Shown: positions 1 through 8,999 of the stretch, piece by piece
How positions within the stretch are numbered: position 1 is the first letter of the stretch
Layout: each line of letters starts with the position of its first letter
NCBI GenBank assembly: GCA_009873655.1
Contig: WAIB01000006.1
Span: forward strand, 3,674 to 67,673
Direction of reading: 5' to 3'
Length of the DNA: 64,000 nt
DNA from: Nitrospinota bacterium
GTDB lineage: Bacteria; Nitrospinota; Nitrospinia; Nitrospinales; VA-1
Program-made: the position numbers and the translations under genes
The notes under the pieces: model-generated
Database searches by the model: none
Told to the model about the DNA's origin: nothing
The model's input: only the letters and a program-made list of their open reading frames with translations

Positions 1-257
1 TGAGCGGTGGTGTTGAAAATAACTCGAACATTATTATTGCTCTTTACCGCAGTGGTTCTGGCGAGCATCAGGTCAAAATAGATTTTTTGTGCCTGTGCAT
101 TGATTTGATGCTTCTCTTTCCATTTAGAGAAATTGGGTATTGCGAATGCTGCGACCACCCCGAGAATTGCCATAGTGACCACCAATTCGATTAAGGTAAA
201 ACCCTGTGGGCCCGCTTGAAAACGCTCCAACCTTCTCAACCCTATTTTTGGGGACAT
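1..257 (-). CDS. Type IV pseudopilin / prepilin (GspH/FimT-like), 3' end cut by window start
   Basis: Reverse-strand translation begins MSPKIGLRRLERFQAGPQGFTLIELVVTMAILGVVAAFAIPNFSKWKEKHQINAQAQKIYFDLMLARTTAVKSNNNVRVIFNTTA; classic G|FTLIE prepilin cleavage site and hydrophobic helix. Confidence 0.9.
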   Translation of the reverse strand, partial: MSPKIGLRRLERFQAGPQGFTLIELVVTMAILGVVAAFAIPNFSKWKEKHQINAQAQKIYFDLMLARTTAVKSNNNVRVIFNTTA

Positions 258-290
258 TTGATTTCTCTTTGTTATTCTCAATACTTTTAA

Positions 291-306
291 AGCAAAATAG
301 AGACCA
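291..306 (-). promoter_or_regulatory. Putative sigma-54 promoter (TGG-TCTC-TATT-TTGCT) upstream of pseudopilin
   Basis: Minus strand TGGTCTCTATTTTGCT; GG and GC elements separated by exactly 10 nt, about 34 nt upstream of the pilin ATG. Confidence 0.5.
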
Positions 307-309
307 AAA

Positions 310-330
310 TTACCCACCAATATGAGGGGA
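310..330 (-). repeat. Near-palindromic upstream element copy 1 (plus strand TTACCCACCAATATGAGGGGA)
   Basis: Similar to the element at 375-395; lies just upstream of the sigma-54-like site. Confidence 0.4.
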
Positions 331-374
331 ATAATTTAACCCTTTAAATACAATTGGTTAAAAGGAAATTTTTT

Positions 375-395
375 TTACCCCCCTAATATAAGGGA
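375..395 (-). repeat. Near-palindromic upstream element copy 2 (plus strand TTACCCCCCTAATATAAGGGA)
   Basis: Similar to the element at 310-330, 65 bp apart. Confidence 0.4.
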
Positions 396-500
396 TGCAA
401 ATTATTTAGTTTTAAGGGAATGGTTTTATCTTATTTTATACATTTTTTACGTTTTTCGCCCATAACTTTTTGAAAAACGCTAAATGAGAGGGTGGGTTAT

Positions 501-1214
501 TTATTTCTTTTGTTTTTCTTCGGGGGTTTGGAGGGCTTCTTCAATTTTCTTGAGGTACTCATTCTCGCTGGATGCCTGGCTTTTGAGCCGGTTGGAAAGG
601 TTATTGATTTGCGGACGCGTATTATCACTTAGGAGGGCCTTGACCTCTTTGAGTTTCTCATCTTCCTGAATCATCTTTTTCAAAAAAGATGCAATTTCTT
701 TTAACAAGGGAAGCATGGAGGTCGAAACCTGTTCCAGCAACCCTTCCTTTTGGGGAATGGTTTCTAAAACAGCACTCCTCAATATTCTCCATTTTGTTTT
801 CATTGCATTTCCGGCACTCAGGGGTCGTTGATAGATTGCGTCGTAACGAGGCATGTCTTCTTCAAAAAACGCAACGACTGATTCCAGGGCGCTTTTGTCA
901 GTTCCTGTCAGAGGATTCGATTTTTTTTCCCCGGGTTCCCCTTTGGTTTCTCCGGGAAGAGGAGGAATTTGCTTTTCCTCTTCTTTTGTTTCCGGTTCAG
1001 GCTTTACCTTCGTTGCTTTTATTCTGGGCAAGGCTCTTAGCCTCATTTTTTCCTCGCGAAACTCTTCGGGGACGCGGCTGGGATTGTCCGTGAAATGAAT
1101 TTTTCCGTTTTCATCTCTCCATTTATATATTGCCGCCTCAGACCCTGCACAAAACAGGATCAGAAAATGGACTGTAACTACCAGCAAAATTAATTTTTGA
1201 ATCACTCGGCTCAT
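501..1214 (-). CDS. DUF4124 domain-containing protein
   Basis: Signal peptide followed by AAIYKWRDENGKIHFTDNPSRVPEEFR, typical DUF4124 N-terminus. Confidence 0.85.
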   Translation of the reverse strand: MSRVIQKLILLVVTVHFLILFCAGSEAAIYKWRDENGKIHFTDNPSRVPEEFREEKMRLRALPRIKATKVKPEPETKEEEKQIPPLPGETKGEPGEKKSNPLTGTDKSALESVVAFFEEDMPRYDAIYQRPLSAGNAMKTKWRILRSAVLETIPQKEGLLEQVSTSMLPLLKEIASFLKKMIQEDEKLKEVKALLSDNTRPQINNLSNRLKSQASSENEYLKKIEEALQTPEEKQKK

Positions 1215-1223
1215 GAGTTGAAT

Positions 1224-2306
1224 TTAAATTTCTGATTGGAGCAATTTAAAAATATCTGCCTCGGGCATATCATCAACAATCTCTATTTTTCCAATTTCCT
1301 TAACCAGGATAAATTTTATTTTATTATTCATCGTCTTTTTGTCGTGATAAAGAGATTCAATGATGGACTGTGAATCCAAATCGGGAAGGTCTGCGGGCAA
1401 GCCACATTTTTTTACCAATTCTTTTATTCGAATTGGAACTTCTTCCGAGCATTTTCCCAGTTGGTGCGAAAGTTTTGCCGCACATACCATTCCAATGGCT
1501 ACGGCTTCCCCATGGATAAACTGCGAATAATGTGTCAAAGCTTCGATTGCATGCCCCAGGGTGTGGCCAAAATTTAAAATCATACGGTAATGGCTTTCCC
1601 GTTCATCTTTTTCAACCACATCGGCTTTGATCGCACAGGAAGTTTTAATAATATGAGCCAGGCACTCTTTATCCAGTTTCAAAATTTTTTCCACGTTCTT
1701 TTCCAGATAGTCAAAAAGGTCGGCATCATAAATGACCCCATATTTAATGACTTCCGCAAGCCCGGCACGGAATTCGTTTTTGGGGAGAGATTGCAGAGTA
1801 TCCAAATCGGCAATAACCAGGCGAGGCTGGTAAAATGCACCAATCATATTTTTCCCCCTGGGATGGTTGACTGCCGTCTTGCCTCCCACACTGCTGTCTA
1901 CCTGGGAAAGCAAAGTAGTGGGCACCTGGACAAAGGGAATCCCCCTTTGGTAAGTGGCTGCAACGAACCCCACCAAGTCTCCTATGACCCCACCTCCCAA
2001 AGCAACCAGAACAGACTTTCGATCGCATTTTAATTCCAGAAGCCGGTCATAAATTTTTTCCGCCTGCTTCAGGGTTTTTGAAGTTTCTCCTTCGGGAACT
2101 TCAATGACATCGGTTGCCCAGCCTTGATCTTTAAATCCAGATGAAAGCTTGTCGCCATAAAGTTGGCAAAGGAACGGATGAGTGATTAATACAATTCGGC
2201 TGGGCTGAAGAGTCTGGGAAAGGGACTCTCCCACTTTTGCAAGGAGTTCAGGACCAAGGAGAATATCGTAGCTTCTTTCACCCAGGTCAATTTTTAAGCG
2301 TTGCAT
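1224..2306 (-). CDS. aroB: 3-dehydroquinate synthase
   Basis: GGGVIGDLVGFVAATYQRGIPFVQVPTTLLSQVDSSVGGKTAVNHPRGKNMIGAFYQP and NFGHTLGHAIE motifs. Confidence 0.98.
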   Translation of the reverse strand: MQRLKIDLGERSYDILLGPELLAKVGESLSQTLQPSRIVLITHPFLCQLYGDKLSSGFKDQGWATDVIEVPEGETSKTLKQAEKIYDRLLELKCDRKSVLVALGGGVIGDLVGFVAATYQRGIPFVQVPTTLLSQVDSSVGGKTAVNHPRGKNMIGAFYQPRLVIADLDTLQSLPKNEFRAGLAEVIKYGVIYDADLFDYLEKNVEKILKLDKECLAHIIKTSCAIKADVVEKDERESHYRMILNFGHTLGHAIEALTHYSQFIHGEAVAIGMVCAAKLSHQLGKCSEEVPIRIKELVKKCGLPADLPDLDSQSIIESLYHDKKTMNNKIKFILVKEIGKIEIVDDMPEADIFKLLQSEI

Positions 2307-2362
2307 AAAAGGGAAATCAATTTCTTAGTAAAGATTATAATTTTTTAAATTCCTATTTTCCC

Positions 2363-4204
2363 TTAATTGTAGCCATTGTCAACAATCGTCGGAGTCACAA
2401 ATATCAGCAGTTCACTAAGAGTATCGGATTCATTGAATGATTTAAATAAAACCCCCAGAAACGGAATTTTGGAAAAAAATGGGACTGCCTTTTTATTTTC
2501 AGCTACGTTGCTGGTATAGATTCCCCCGAGTACCGTTGTGTCGCCGTTTTCCACCAAAACTTCTGAATGGGTTGTCTTAGTGGTAACTGTGGGAACATTT
2601 TGCACCTGTTGAGAGAAATCAACATCGTCGTTGGTTGTGTCAATCGTCATATAAACCTGCCGGTCAAAAGTTACGTGCGGCACAACAGTCATACTGAGGT
2701 TTGCATCGATAAACTGGATGGCACTTCCATTTACTCCAACCGTTTGATAAGGAACCTGGCGGCCACTTGTAATCCTTGCCTCCTTATTGTCCGCCGTGGT
2801 TACTTTCGGGCTGGAAATTATCCGGGCCTTACCTTCCTCTTCCAGAGCTTCCAATTGAATATCGACTGCAATCCCTCTCGCAATGCTGCCCAGGGTCAGG
2901 TCAAAACCTGACACGCTTCCTGATTCAATATTTGTTGATTGTCCCAGGTCAACCAGAAAGTTTGAGTTTGCGGTTGCGTTAGTGGACTGCGCCAATATGG
3001 CAGCATTTGGATTATTGGTTTGAGCCAGTGAACCGGTAAACCCCCATTGTACTCCCAACTCCTGACTGACAGTTTTTGTTAGCTCCACTATTTTCGATTC
3101 TATCAATACCTGCGGTGTTGCGACATCAAGAACCCGGATGGTCTCCAGCATATCATCCACGTGCTTGCGGAGGTCATTCAAAATTATGGTATTGGTGCGG
3201 GCATCAACCGTAACACGCGCATCTATCCGTGTGCTCCTCAACGCGCCCAGCGCGGCGGAAAGTTCAGTGATATCGGCATTGTTGATTCTCACTACTTCGG
3301 TAACCAGCTCTTGCGCGTTTCTTTGATACGCCAGGTCCGCCGCTTTTTGGGCTTTCTCGGCAGTGCGGGCCGCTTCTTCCGCAGCAAGAGTTGCCTTAGT
3401 CGCGACTCGAACGATGTTGTTTTCCAGACATTCCCTGCCCAAATCATTGTTCGAAAGAAACACCTCCATGGCTTCGTTCCATGGAACATCGTTCATTCGC
3501 ATATTCACGGTGCCGGACAGATCGGATGAAAGAATAATATTGAACCCGCTTACCTCAGCGAAAATCCGGATCAAACTACGAACATCTGCTCCCTGGAATT
3601 CAAATGAAATGTTTTCTTTTTCTCCATACAACATGGGATAACAGGTATCATCAGAAGAGTTCTCGCCTTCACTTATGATGGTTGCCGCATCTTTGATGTC
3701 TTCCAATTCCGCCTTTTTAACGTCTTTCGTTTCTTCTGGTTTTGATTTTTCAGAGGATGCACTTTCGGCCCGGGCCAATTCCAAAGCCTCGGATTGCAAT
3801 TGGACAGACAAGGTATTGGCGGTCGGCTTGAGAATTTCATAATTCACCGACTGATTGAGGACGACTTCAAGACGTAATACCCCCGCTTCTTCAAATTCCA
3901 ACGAGCGAATCGATTCCACCGCTCCTTTTTTCACCAGGGTGATCCCCGGGAGATTTCCTTTTTCCATATCCGGAAAGTCCAGCACCAGACGAAGGGGGTT
4001 CAGCAATTTAAACGCGGTGTACTGGATCGGCTGGGTGGATTCAATCGAAATAACCGCACCATCACTTCCCGAAGAATCCGTTTTCAGCGCGACGATACTG
4101 CCTTTCGATGCCTGGGCCTGGACCAGATTGGAGGGGATCCAAACGCTGACACCGGCACAGACAATCAGAAAAAGTATTAAAAAAGATTTTTTGAATAAAC
4201 GCAT
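2363..4204 (-). CDS. pilQ: Type IV pilus secretin PilQ (AMIN + STN + secretin domains)
   Basis: N-terminal AMIN-like region, VRSLIRIFAEVSGFNIILSSDLSGTVNMRMNDVPWNEAMEVFL, C-terminal secretin motif VPFFSKIPFLGVLFKS...ELLIFVTPTIV. Confidence 0.96.
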   Translation of the reverse strand: MRLFKKSFLILFLIVCAGVSVWIPSNLVQAQASKGSIVALKTDSSGSDGAVISIESTQPIQYTAFKLLNPLRLVLDFPDMEKGNLPGITLVKKGAVESIRSLEFEEAGVLRLEVVLNQSVNYEILKPTANTLSVQLQSEALELARAESASSEKSKPEETKDVKKAELEDIKDAATIISEGENSSDDTCYPMLYGEKENISFEFQGADVRSLIRIFAEVSGFNIILSSDLSGTVNMRMNDVPWNEAMEVFLSNNDLGRECLENNIVRVATKATLAAEEAARTAEKAQKAADLAYQRNAQELVTEVVRINNADITELSAALGALRSTRIDARVTVDARTNTIILNDLRKHVDDMLETIRVLDVATPQVLIESKIVELTKTVSQELGVQWGFTGSLAQTNNPNAAILAQSTNATANSNFLVDLGQSTNIESGSVSGFDLTLGSIARGIAVDIQLEALEEEGKARIISSPKVTTADNKEARITSGRQVPYQTVGVNGSAIQFIDANLSMTVVPHVTFDRQVYMTIDTTNDDVDFSQQVQNVPTVTTKTTHSEVLVENGDTTVLGGIYTSNVAENKKAVPFFSKIPFLGVLFKSFNESDTLSELLIFVTPTIVDNGYN

Positions 4205-4216
4205 ACTTTCTCTTAT

Positions 4217-5683
4217 TTATATATTTTCCGCAAACTCGATGGTTCTCTGTCGAGTTAAAATATTTCCCAGATAGTCACGAGATTTTTCAATTACAATAAT
4301 TCTTTCAGGCTGGACCTCTTCAACAAAGCCAAACCGGGGACCAATCAGGTCTCCCTGATCCACTACATGGCCCTTTTGGTCCGGAGTTTCAATCAAAGCT
4401 AAGATTTCAGTGTTTTTTGAAATGGTGCCTGTTAACTTTAAGGTTTCATATTCGGCCTGCAAAGGGGTTTTGGAAACCTTGGTCTCACTGGCTTGTTCGA
4501 GAACCGTCCGATATGCCTCAACGGAATCAGCATATTCATCATCGTTCATTGCCATTAAGTCTTCCCGGTTATTGAATAAACGCTCATAGTATTTTAATTT
4601 TCTGAACAATTCGGGTTGTTTCTTTTCGATTTTACTCATCACATAAAGAGAGATGGGAGGTATATTTTCCAGTTCACCTCCAAATTGTCGAGCCATGGAA
4701 ACAATTTCAGTTTCTTGCGTTTGCACCGGGCCTTGATCCGTAAAAAGCGGCTTGAAGGGATCACGAAGCCGGACCAAAAGATACCTTTGCCCTGCCGGGG
4801 CAAGTTGCCTCATTAATGGAAATTCGGGTCCCCCCTCCTCGATTTCAAGCAATAACTTTTTTTGTATTTTATGGACTTCGGCTAATGTACTTTTGGTTCC
4901 TTTTGCAAAACCATTTATCGCTGAAAAACTAAACCATCGACCTGCGGGGGATTCCAGGTAACGGGCATAAGATTTTAAATCCGCTTCCTTAATATCTCTA
5001 AAATCAAATAATCTCTGGAGCCTGACCTGTTCCCGGATGTACTCTGCCTTTTCGTTTTTTAGCATTTTCATCACTTTGACAAGCCTTTTTCCCTGCAAGT
5101 TGTCGTTAAAGGGAAACATGGTTTCAACATAGGCAAGAAAAAGGGTCTGGATATTCTCCACCATCGCTTCCTCAGACAGGATCCTTTCCATCACCAACAA
5201 ACGGGACTCATTTGGAGGTGTCACCGTGATTTGCTTTTTGAATTTTTCCCGTTCATTTTTATTGTCCGAAGAATTGCCCTCTATTTTTGCCCTTAAAATA
5301 TTTTGTCCTGTTCGGCCTTTAAACCATGCTATAGAGGTCTCTGCATGTCCCCGATCGAACCCTGCAAGAAAAGTTTTCCTTAAATTTGCCAGGACCCTGC
5401 GCGGCCCCTTTTCATGCCGCATAAGATTTTTGGCAAACCCCGTCTGGCTCGGCTTTAGTGACTTTCGATCAATATTTTTATATTCTTCAAGAATAGATTC
5501 CACTTCTTGATAGCGAGTGCTTAATCCGCTTGTCCTCAGTAACTTTTCAATGGTTTTAATCTGGAGTTTGTTCTCACGAGGCATTGCCTCCATCTTGGCC
5601 TGGACTTCTGCGCTCAAAGCCAATACCCATATGGCGCCAAAGAAAAATATAATAAGTATGTTTACTTTTTTATCTATCCTCAT
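4217..5683 (-). CDS. pilP: PilP-type pilus assembly protein with extended N-terminal DUF2059-like region
   Basis: Contains RDPFKPL and C-terminal LTGTISKNTEILALIETPDQKGHVVDQGDLIGPRFGFVEEV (PilP); position between pilO and pilQ; YLESPAGRWF is DUF2059-like. Confidence 0.75.
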   Translation of the reverse strand: MRIDKKVNILIIFFFGAIWVLALSAEVQAKMEAMPRENKLQIKTIEKLLRTSGLSTRYQEVESILEEYKNIDRKSLKPSQTGFAKNLMRHEKGPRRVLANLRKTFLAGFDRGHAETSIAWFKGRTGQNILRAKIEGNSSDNKNEREKFKKQITVTPPNESRLLVMERILSEEAMVENIQTLFLAYVETMFPFNDNLQGKRLVKVMKMLKNEKAEYIREQVRLQRLFDFRDIKEADLKSYARYLESPAGRWFSFSAINGFAKGTKSTLAEVHKIQKKLLLEIEEGGPEFPLMRQLAPAGQRYLLVRLRDPFKPLFTDQGPVQTQETEIVSMARQFGGELENIPPISLYVMSKIEKKQPELFRKLKYYERLFNNREDLMAMNDDEYADSVEAYRTVLEQASETKVSKTPLQAEYETLKLTGTISKNTEILALIETPDQKGHVVDQGDLIGPRFGFVEEVQPERIIVIEKSRDYLGNILTRQRTIEFAENI

Positions 5684-5715
5684 TTTCCATGACTCACTAA
5701 ATCAACAAACCAGGC

Positions 5716-6402
5716 TTAGTGCCCGGCCTTTTTTTTCTTCTTCTTTTTCTTTTTCGCAGCTGGCTTTTTACCCGCTACGGGCCTGTTATCCGAACCTTCT
5801 ATAAAAGAGTATGCTTTCGCGGTCATCGCAGTTTGCAAAAGATGAGCGCTCTGTCCCGTCGGGCCATTTGGTCCAATGATGGGAACCTCTAAAGTTTCCA
5901 GAGTCAGGTTTTCGAAACTGACGAGCTGTAAAAGGTTTTGCATGTACTCAAAAAAGTCAAGAGTGCTCCACAAATCACCCCGCAACCTTATTTGAAGAGG
6001 AATCTCTTTATAAAAATCGTTTATTGTGCCCTCGGTTAGTTCGAAATTTAACAATTCTATTCTTCGGTTCTCTCCGAATCTCGACACCTTATTCAACAAA
6101 TCAGGCAGTTCATCGACAACCGGCATTTGGTTTTTATATGCATCAAGCTGTCCGGACACCCTTGCTAAACCCTTTGCAGCCAAATCTCCCTTTTTTACGA
6201 TGGCCTTATGGCGCTTTAATGTTTGCTCTGCATTTTTCTTTTTCTTCTCAAGTTCCGCCAATTCGGTGCTGGTAGCGCTGAACAAGGTAAAGTAATAAGC
6301 CACAATGATAACAAGGCCCACACCCGCAGCGCCCGCAATCAGGTGCATAAACTTGATATCTTCAAGCGTATCGTATGGAAGTTTGTCGAAAAATTTGTCC
6401 AT
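5716..6402 (-). CDS. pilO: Type IV pilus inner membrane protein PilO
   Basis: Single N-terminal TM, coiled coil, ...YKEIPLQIRLRGDLWSTLDFFEYMQNLLQLVSFENLTLE; position after pilN. Confidence 0.92.
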   Translation of the reverse strand: MDKFFDKLPYDTLEDIKFMHLIAGAAGVGLVIIVAYYFTLFSATSTELAELEKKKKNAEQTLKRHKAIVKKGDLAAKGLARVSGQLDAYKNQMPVVDELPDLLNKVSRFGENRRIELLNFELTEGTINDFYKEIPLQIRLRGDLWSTLDFFEYMQNLLQLVSFENLTLETLEVPIIGPNGPTGQSAHLLQTAMTAKAYSFIEGSDNRPVAGKKPAAKKKKKKKKKAGH

Positions 6403-6408
6403 AAAATT

Positions 6409-7083
6409 TTATTTCTTTTTCTTCTTTTTATCTTCCGGCATATAGCTGTAAGCCGTAAAAGAATAAACGGGATACCCCCCCATAATGGTTTGTGTTGACC
6501 TTTGAAGGAACGTCATTTTGTAATAGGGAATTGCCTGGAGATTTTTTATGTATTCCGCTATTAATTGTTCTCCCAAAGCTTTGCCGTTGATTTCTATAAA
6601 TTCGTATGCCGGCTTCTCCTTTTTCTTGCCTTTTTTCCTTCTTTTTCTTTTTTTCTTTTTCGCAGTCGGGGTTCCGAAAAGTATGACCGGAACTTTTTTA
6701 TCTTCCAGTTTTTTGGCTGTCATCTGGGAAACACTATCCAACCAAACTCCTGAAGGGACAGCCATATTCAGGTCGTTTATTATTTTGCTGACGGGCAACT
6801 GCTTTCCGCGCAAACTGTCGATCCCCCCTACAATCTGCTCCTTTCGTTTTTGGGAGGATTGCATTTTTTGAATTGCTTTTACCTGGGGATCCAGTTTTTT
6901 TACAGCCATTTCCAACTTTTGTGTTTCGGCTCTGACCTTGTCGAGCTGAACCTGCGAAACCGCCCAATTGGCCAGAGCCAGAAAAATGATGACGCCAATA
7001 ATGGAAATCGCCTTTACGACACGTTTTTGAATTTCTACCTTTTTTAATTCTTCGCGATAGTCATGGAGGTTTATATGAATCAT
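6409..7083 (-). CDS. pilN: Type IV pilus assembly protein PilN
   Basis: MIHINLHDYREE N-terminus plus TM; position after pilM; PSGVWLDSVSQ motif. Confidence 0.92.
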   Translation of the reverse strand: MIHINLHDYREELKKVEIQKRVVKAISIIGVIIFLALANWAVSQVQLDKVRAETQKLEMAVKKLDPQVKAIQKMQSSQKRKEQIVGGIDSLRGKQLPVSKIINDLNMAVPSGVWLDSVSQMTAKKLEDKKVPVILFGTPTAKKKKRKRRKKGKKKEKPAYEFIEINGKALGEQLIAEYIKNLQAIPYYKMTFLQRSTQTIMGGYPVYSFTAYSYMPEDKKKKKK

Positions 7084-8261
7084 GTGTGGTCGAACCTCCT
7101 TGTAGCAAGACCCATTGCAACCGTCGATAAACCGGCTAAATCCGTAATCAACCCCTGGTCGAAATTTTTCGGATTGATTTTCACTGCCTGCATGGGGTTC
7201 AGCATTTCAGCGGGGACTTTCAAATAATCCTCCATAAAGCCGTCCATTCCCTGAATCAGGCAACCGCCTCCCGATAAAAGAACGCGTTCCACCTTGCAAT
7301 TGGAAATGGTGGAAAAATATTCAAATGATTTCTGAATCTCTTCCAGGATTTTTCTATATCCCCGTACGATCAGGTCAAGAATTTCTTCCTTCTCGATCCC
7401 ATCCGGAAGGTAGCCCCCTTTTATTCTATGGGTTTGTTTAAAAGGAACCTGGTATTTTGACATAATCATGGTTGAGCAATATCCACCCCCAACCGGGATA
7501 TCTCTTGTATAGCCTATGGAACCATTTTGTAATATGTTTACGTGGGTGAAGGAGTCGCCCAGGTCAATCAGAGCAATGGAGCCCATGGCGGAAAGGTCAT
7601 TGCTCAAGCTGGCAGCATTCATCAATGCAAACACATCAAGATCAATGATGGCTGGTTTCAATCCCGCTTCCAGAAGGACATCGGTTCTCTCATCGATGAC
7701 GTCTCTCTGCACCGCTACCAGGAGGGCTTCTACCATCGGCTCATCCGAGGTTTCGGTTTCATTTTCCGGTTTTTTTTCATCAGGATCGGTTTTTTCATCT
7801 ACTTTTTCCTGACTGTTGTTCCCATTGGCCGGGCCTAAAATCTGGAAATCCAACGCCACATCGTTAATATCGAAAGGAATATATTGTTCCGCTTCTTCGG
7901 TGATTTTCTCCGATAGCTCCTCTTCTGTCATTTGAGCTACTTTAATTTTTTTTATGAAAACCGCTTCCCCGGATACGGAGGCAACCACAAAATTGGATTT
8001 GATTTTTTCTGCTTTTATAAGGCGGGAAAGGGCTTCTGAAACTTGATCCGGTTTTTTAATCGATCCTTCAACGATACTTCCTTCTTCCAGAGGCATCATT
8101 CCTAAGTTGACCAGCTCAAAATTTCCACCCTTAATTTCCGCAAGTTGAACCATTTTTATGGAATGAGATCCCATATCGATTGCAACCAAAGGTGTTTTCT
8201 TAGATAAAAACATTTGAAAATTTCTTAAAGGGTTTTGAATCAAGCCTAAAATAAAAAGCAA
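7080..8261 (-). CDS. pilM: Type IV pilus assembly protein PilM (actin-like ATPase)
   Basis: LVAIDMGSHSIKMVQLAEIKGG, IALIDLGDSFTHVNILQNG, RVLLSGGGCLIQGMDGF. Confidence 0.96.
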   Translation of the reverse strand: MLFILGLIQNPLRNFQMFLSKKTPLVAIDMGSHSIKMVQLAEIKGGNFELVNLGMMPLEEGSIVEGSIKKPDQVSEALSRLIKAEKIKSNFVVASVSGEAVFIKKIKVAQMTEEELSEKITEEAEQYIPFDINDVALDFQILGPANGNNSQEKVDEKTDPDEKKPENETETSDEPMVEALLVAVQRDVIDERTDVLLEAGLKPAIIDLDVFALMNAASLSNDLSAMGSIALIDLGDSFTHVNILQNGSIGYTRDIPVGGGYCSTMIMSKYQVPFKQTHRIKGGYLPDGIEKEEILDLIVRGYRKILEEIQKSFEYFSTISNCKVERVLLSGGGCLIQGMDGFMEDYLKVPAEMLNPMQAVKINPKNFDQGLITDLAGLSTVAMGLATRRFDHT

Positions 8262-8525
8262 TCCTTATACCAACTCATCAAAACTGTAAAAATAAGCTCT
8301 AAAAGCAGATATTGTTATTAAAAGAATTTTTCAAATTCATAAAAGCGTATGAATTTGTGCTTACCTGTTTAAGAAAAATCATAACTGAACCTTTAATTTT
8401 GCTTTTCTCGTTAAAGTATTCAAAATTAGTTCCGATAATCGAGAAGACCGGGTTCATCCGGGACCGATTTCTCAACCTATTTTTTTTCCCGGGAATGGAA
8501 CCGGAACCCAAAACTCCTTTTTTTC

Positions 8526-8795
8526 TCAGCCTTTTTTCTTTACTGGTTTTTTTGGAACTGCCGGAGGATTTCCATTGTCCTCCTCAAAGATTCGTGTTCG
8601 ATCTGCCAATTTGTATCCCAGAGCTAAAATTATTTTACGTTTGGTATCGAGCCGACATTCATTCCCCTTTTCAATACGGTCAATGGTCTGAACGGTGACA
8701 TCGGCTTTTCGCGCGAGTTCTGCCTTGCTCATCATCTTGGATTCACGGATCTGCCGAACGCTATTGGACTTAGCCACAGTATTACCCCCCTTCAA
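8526..8795 (-). CDS. XRE-family helix-turn-helix protein
   Basis: SNSVRQIRESKMMSKAELARKADVTVQTIDRIEKGNECRLDTKRKIILALG. Confidence 0.88.
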   Translation of the reverse strand: MKGGNTVAKSNSVRQIRESKMMSKAELARKADVTVQTIDRIEKGNECRLDTKRKIILALGYKLADRTRIFEEDNGNPPAVPKKPVKKKG

Positions 8796-8999
8796 ATGGT
8801 TCTAGCGCATAAGGTTTTGCTTGTTTAATTACTTTTATGGAATGTTAAGACCTTATTTTAAATCCACCAATTTGTCAACAAAATTTTATTAATACCTTAA
8901 AATTTGATTAAATTTTAACAAATTTAAACCCCTGATTAATCCGGGTCTCAATGAAAGTTCGGTTGAAAACAAAGGCCAATTCCCTTACAGTCTTCCCTT

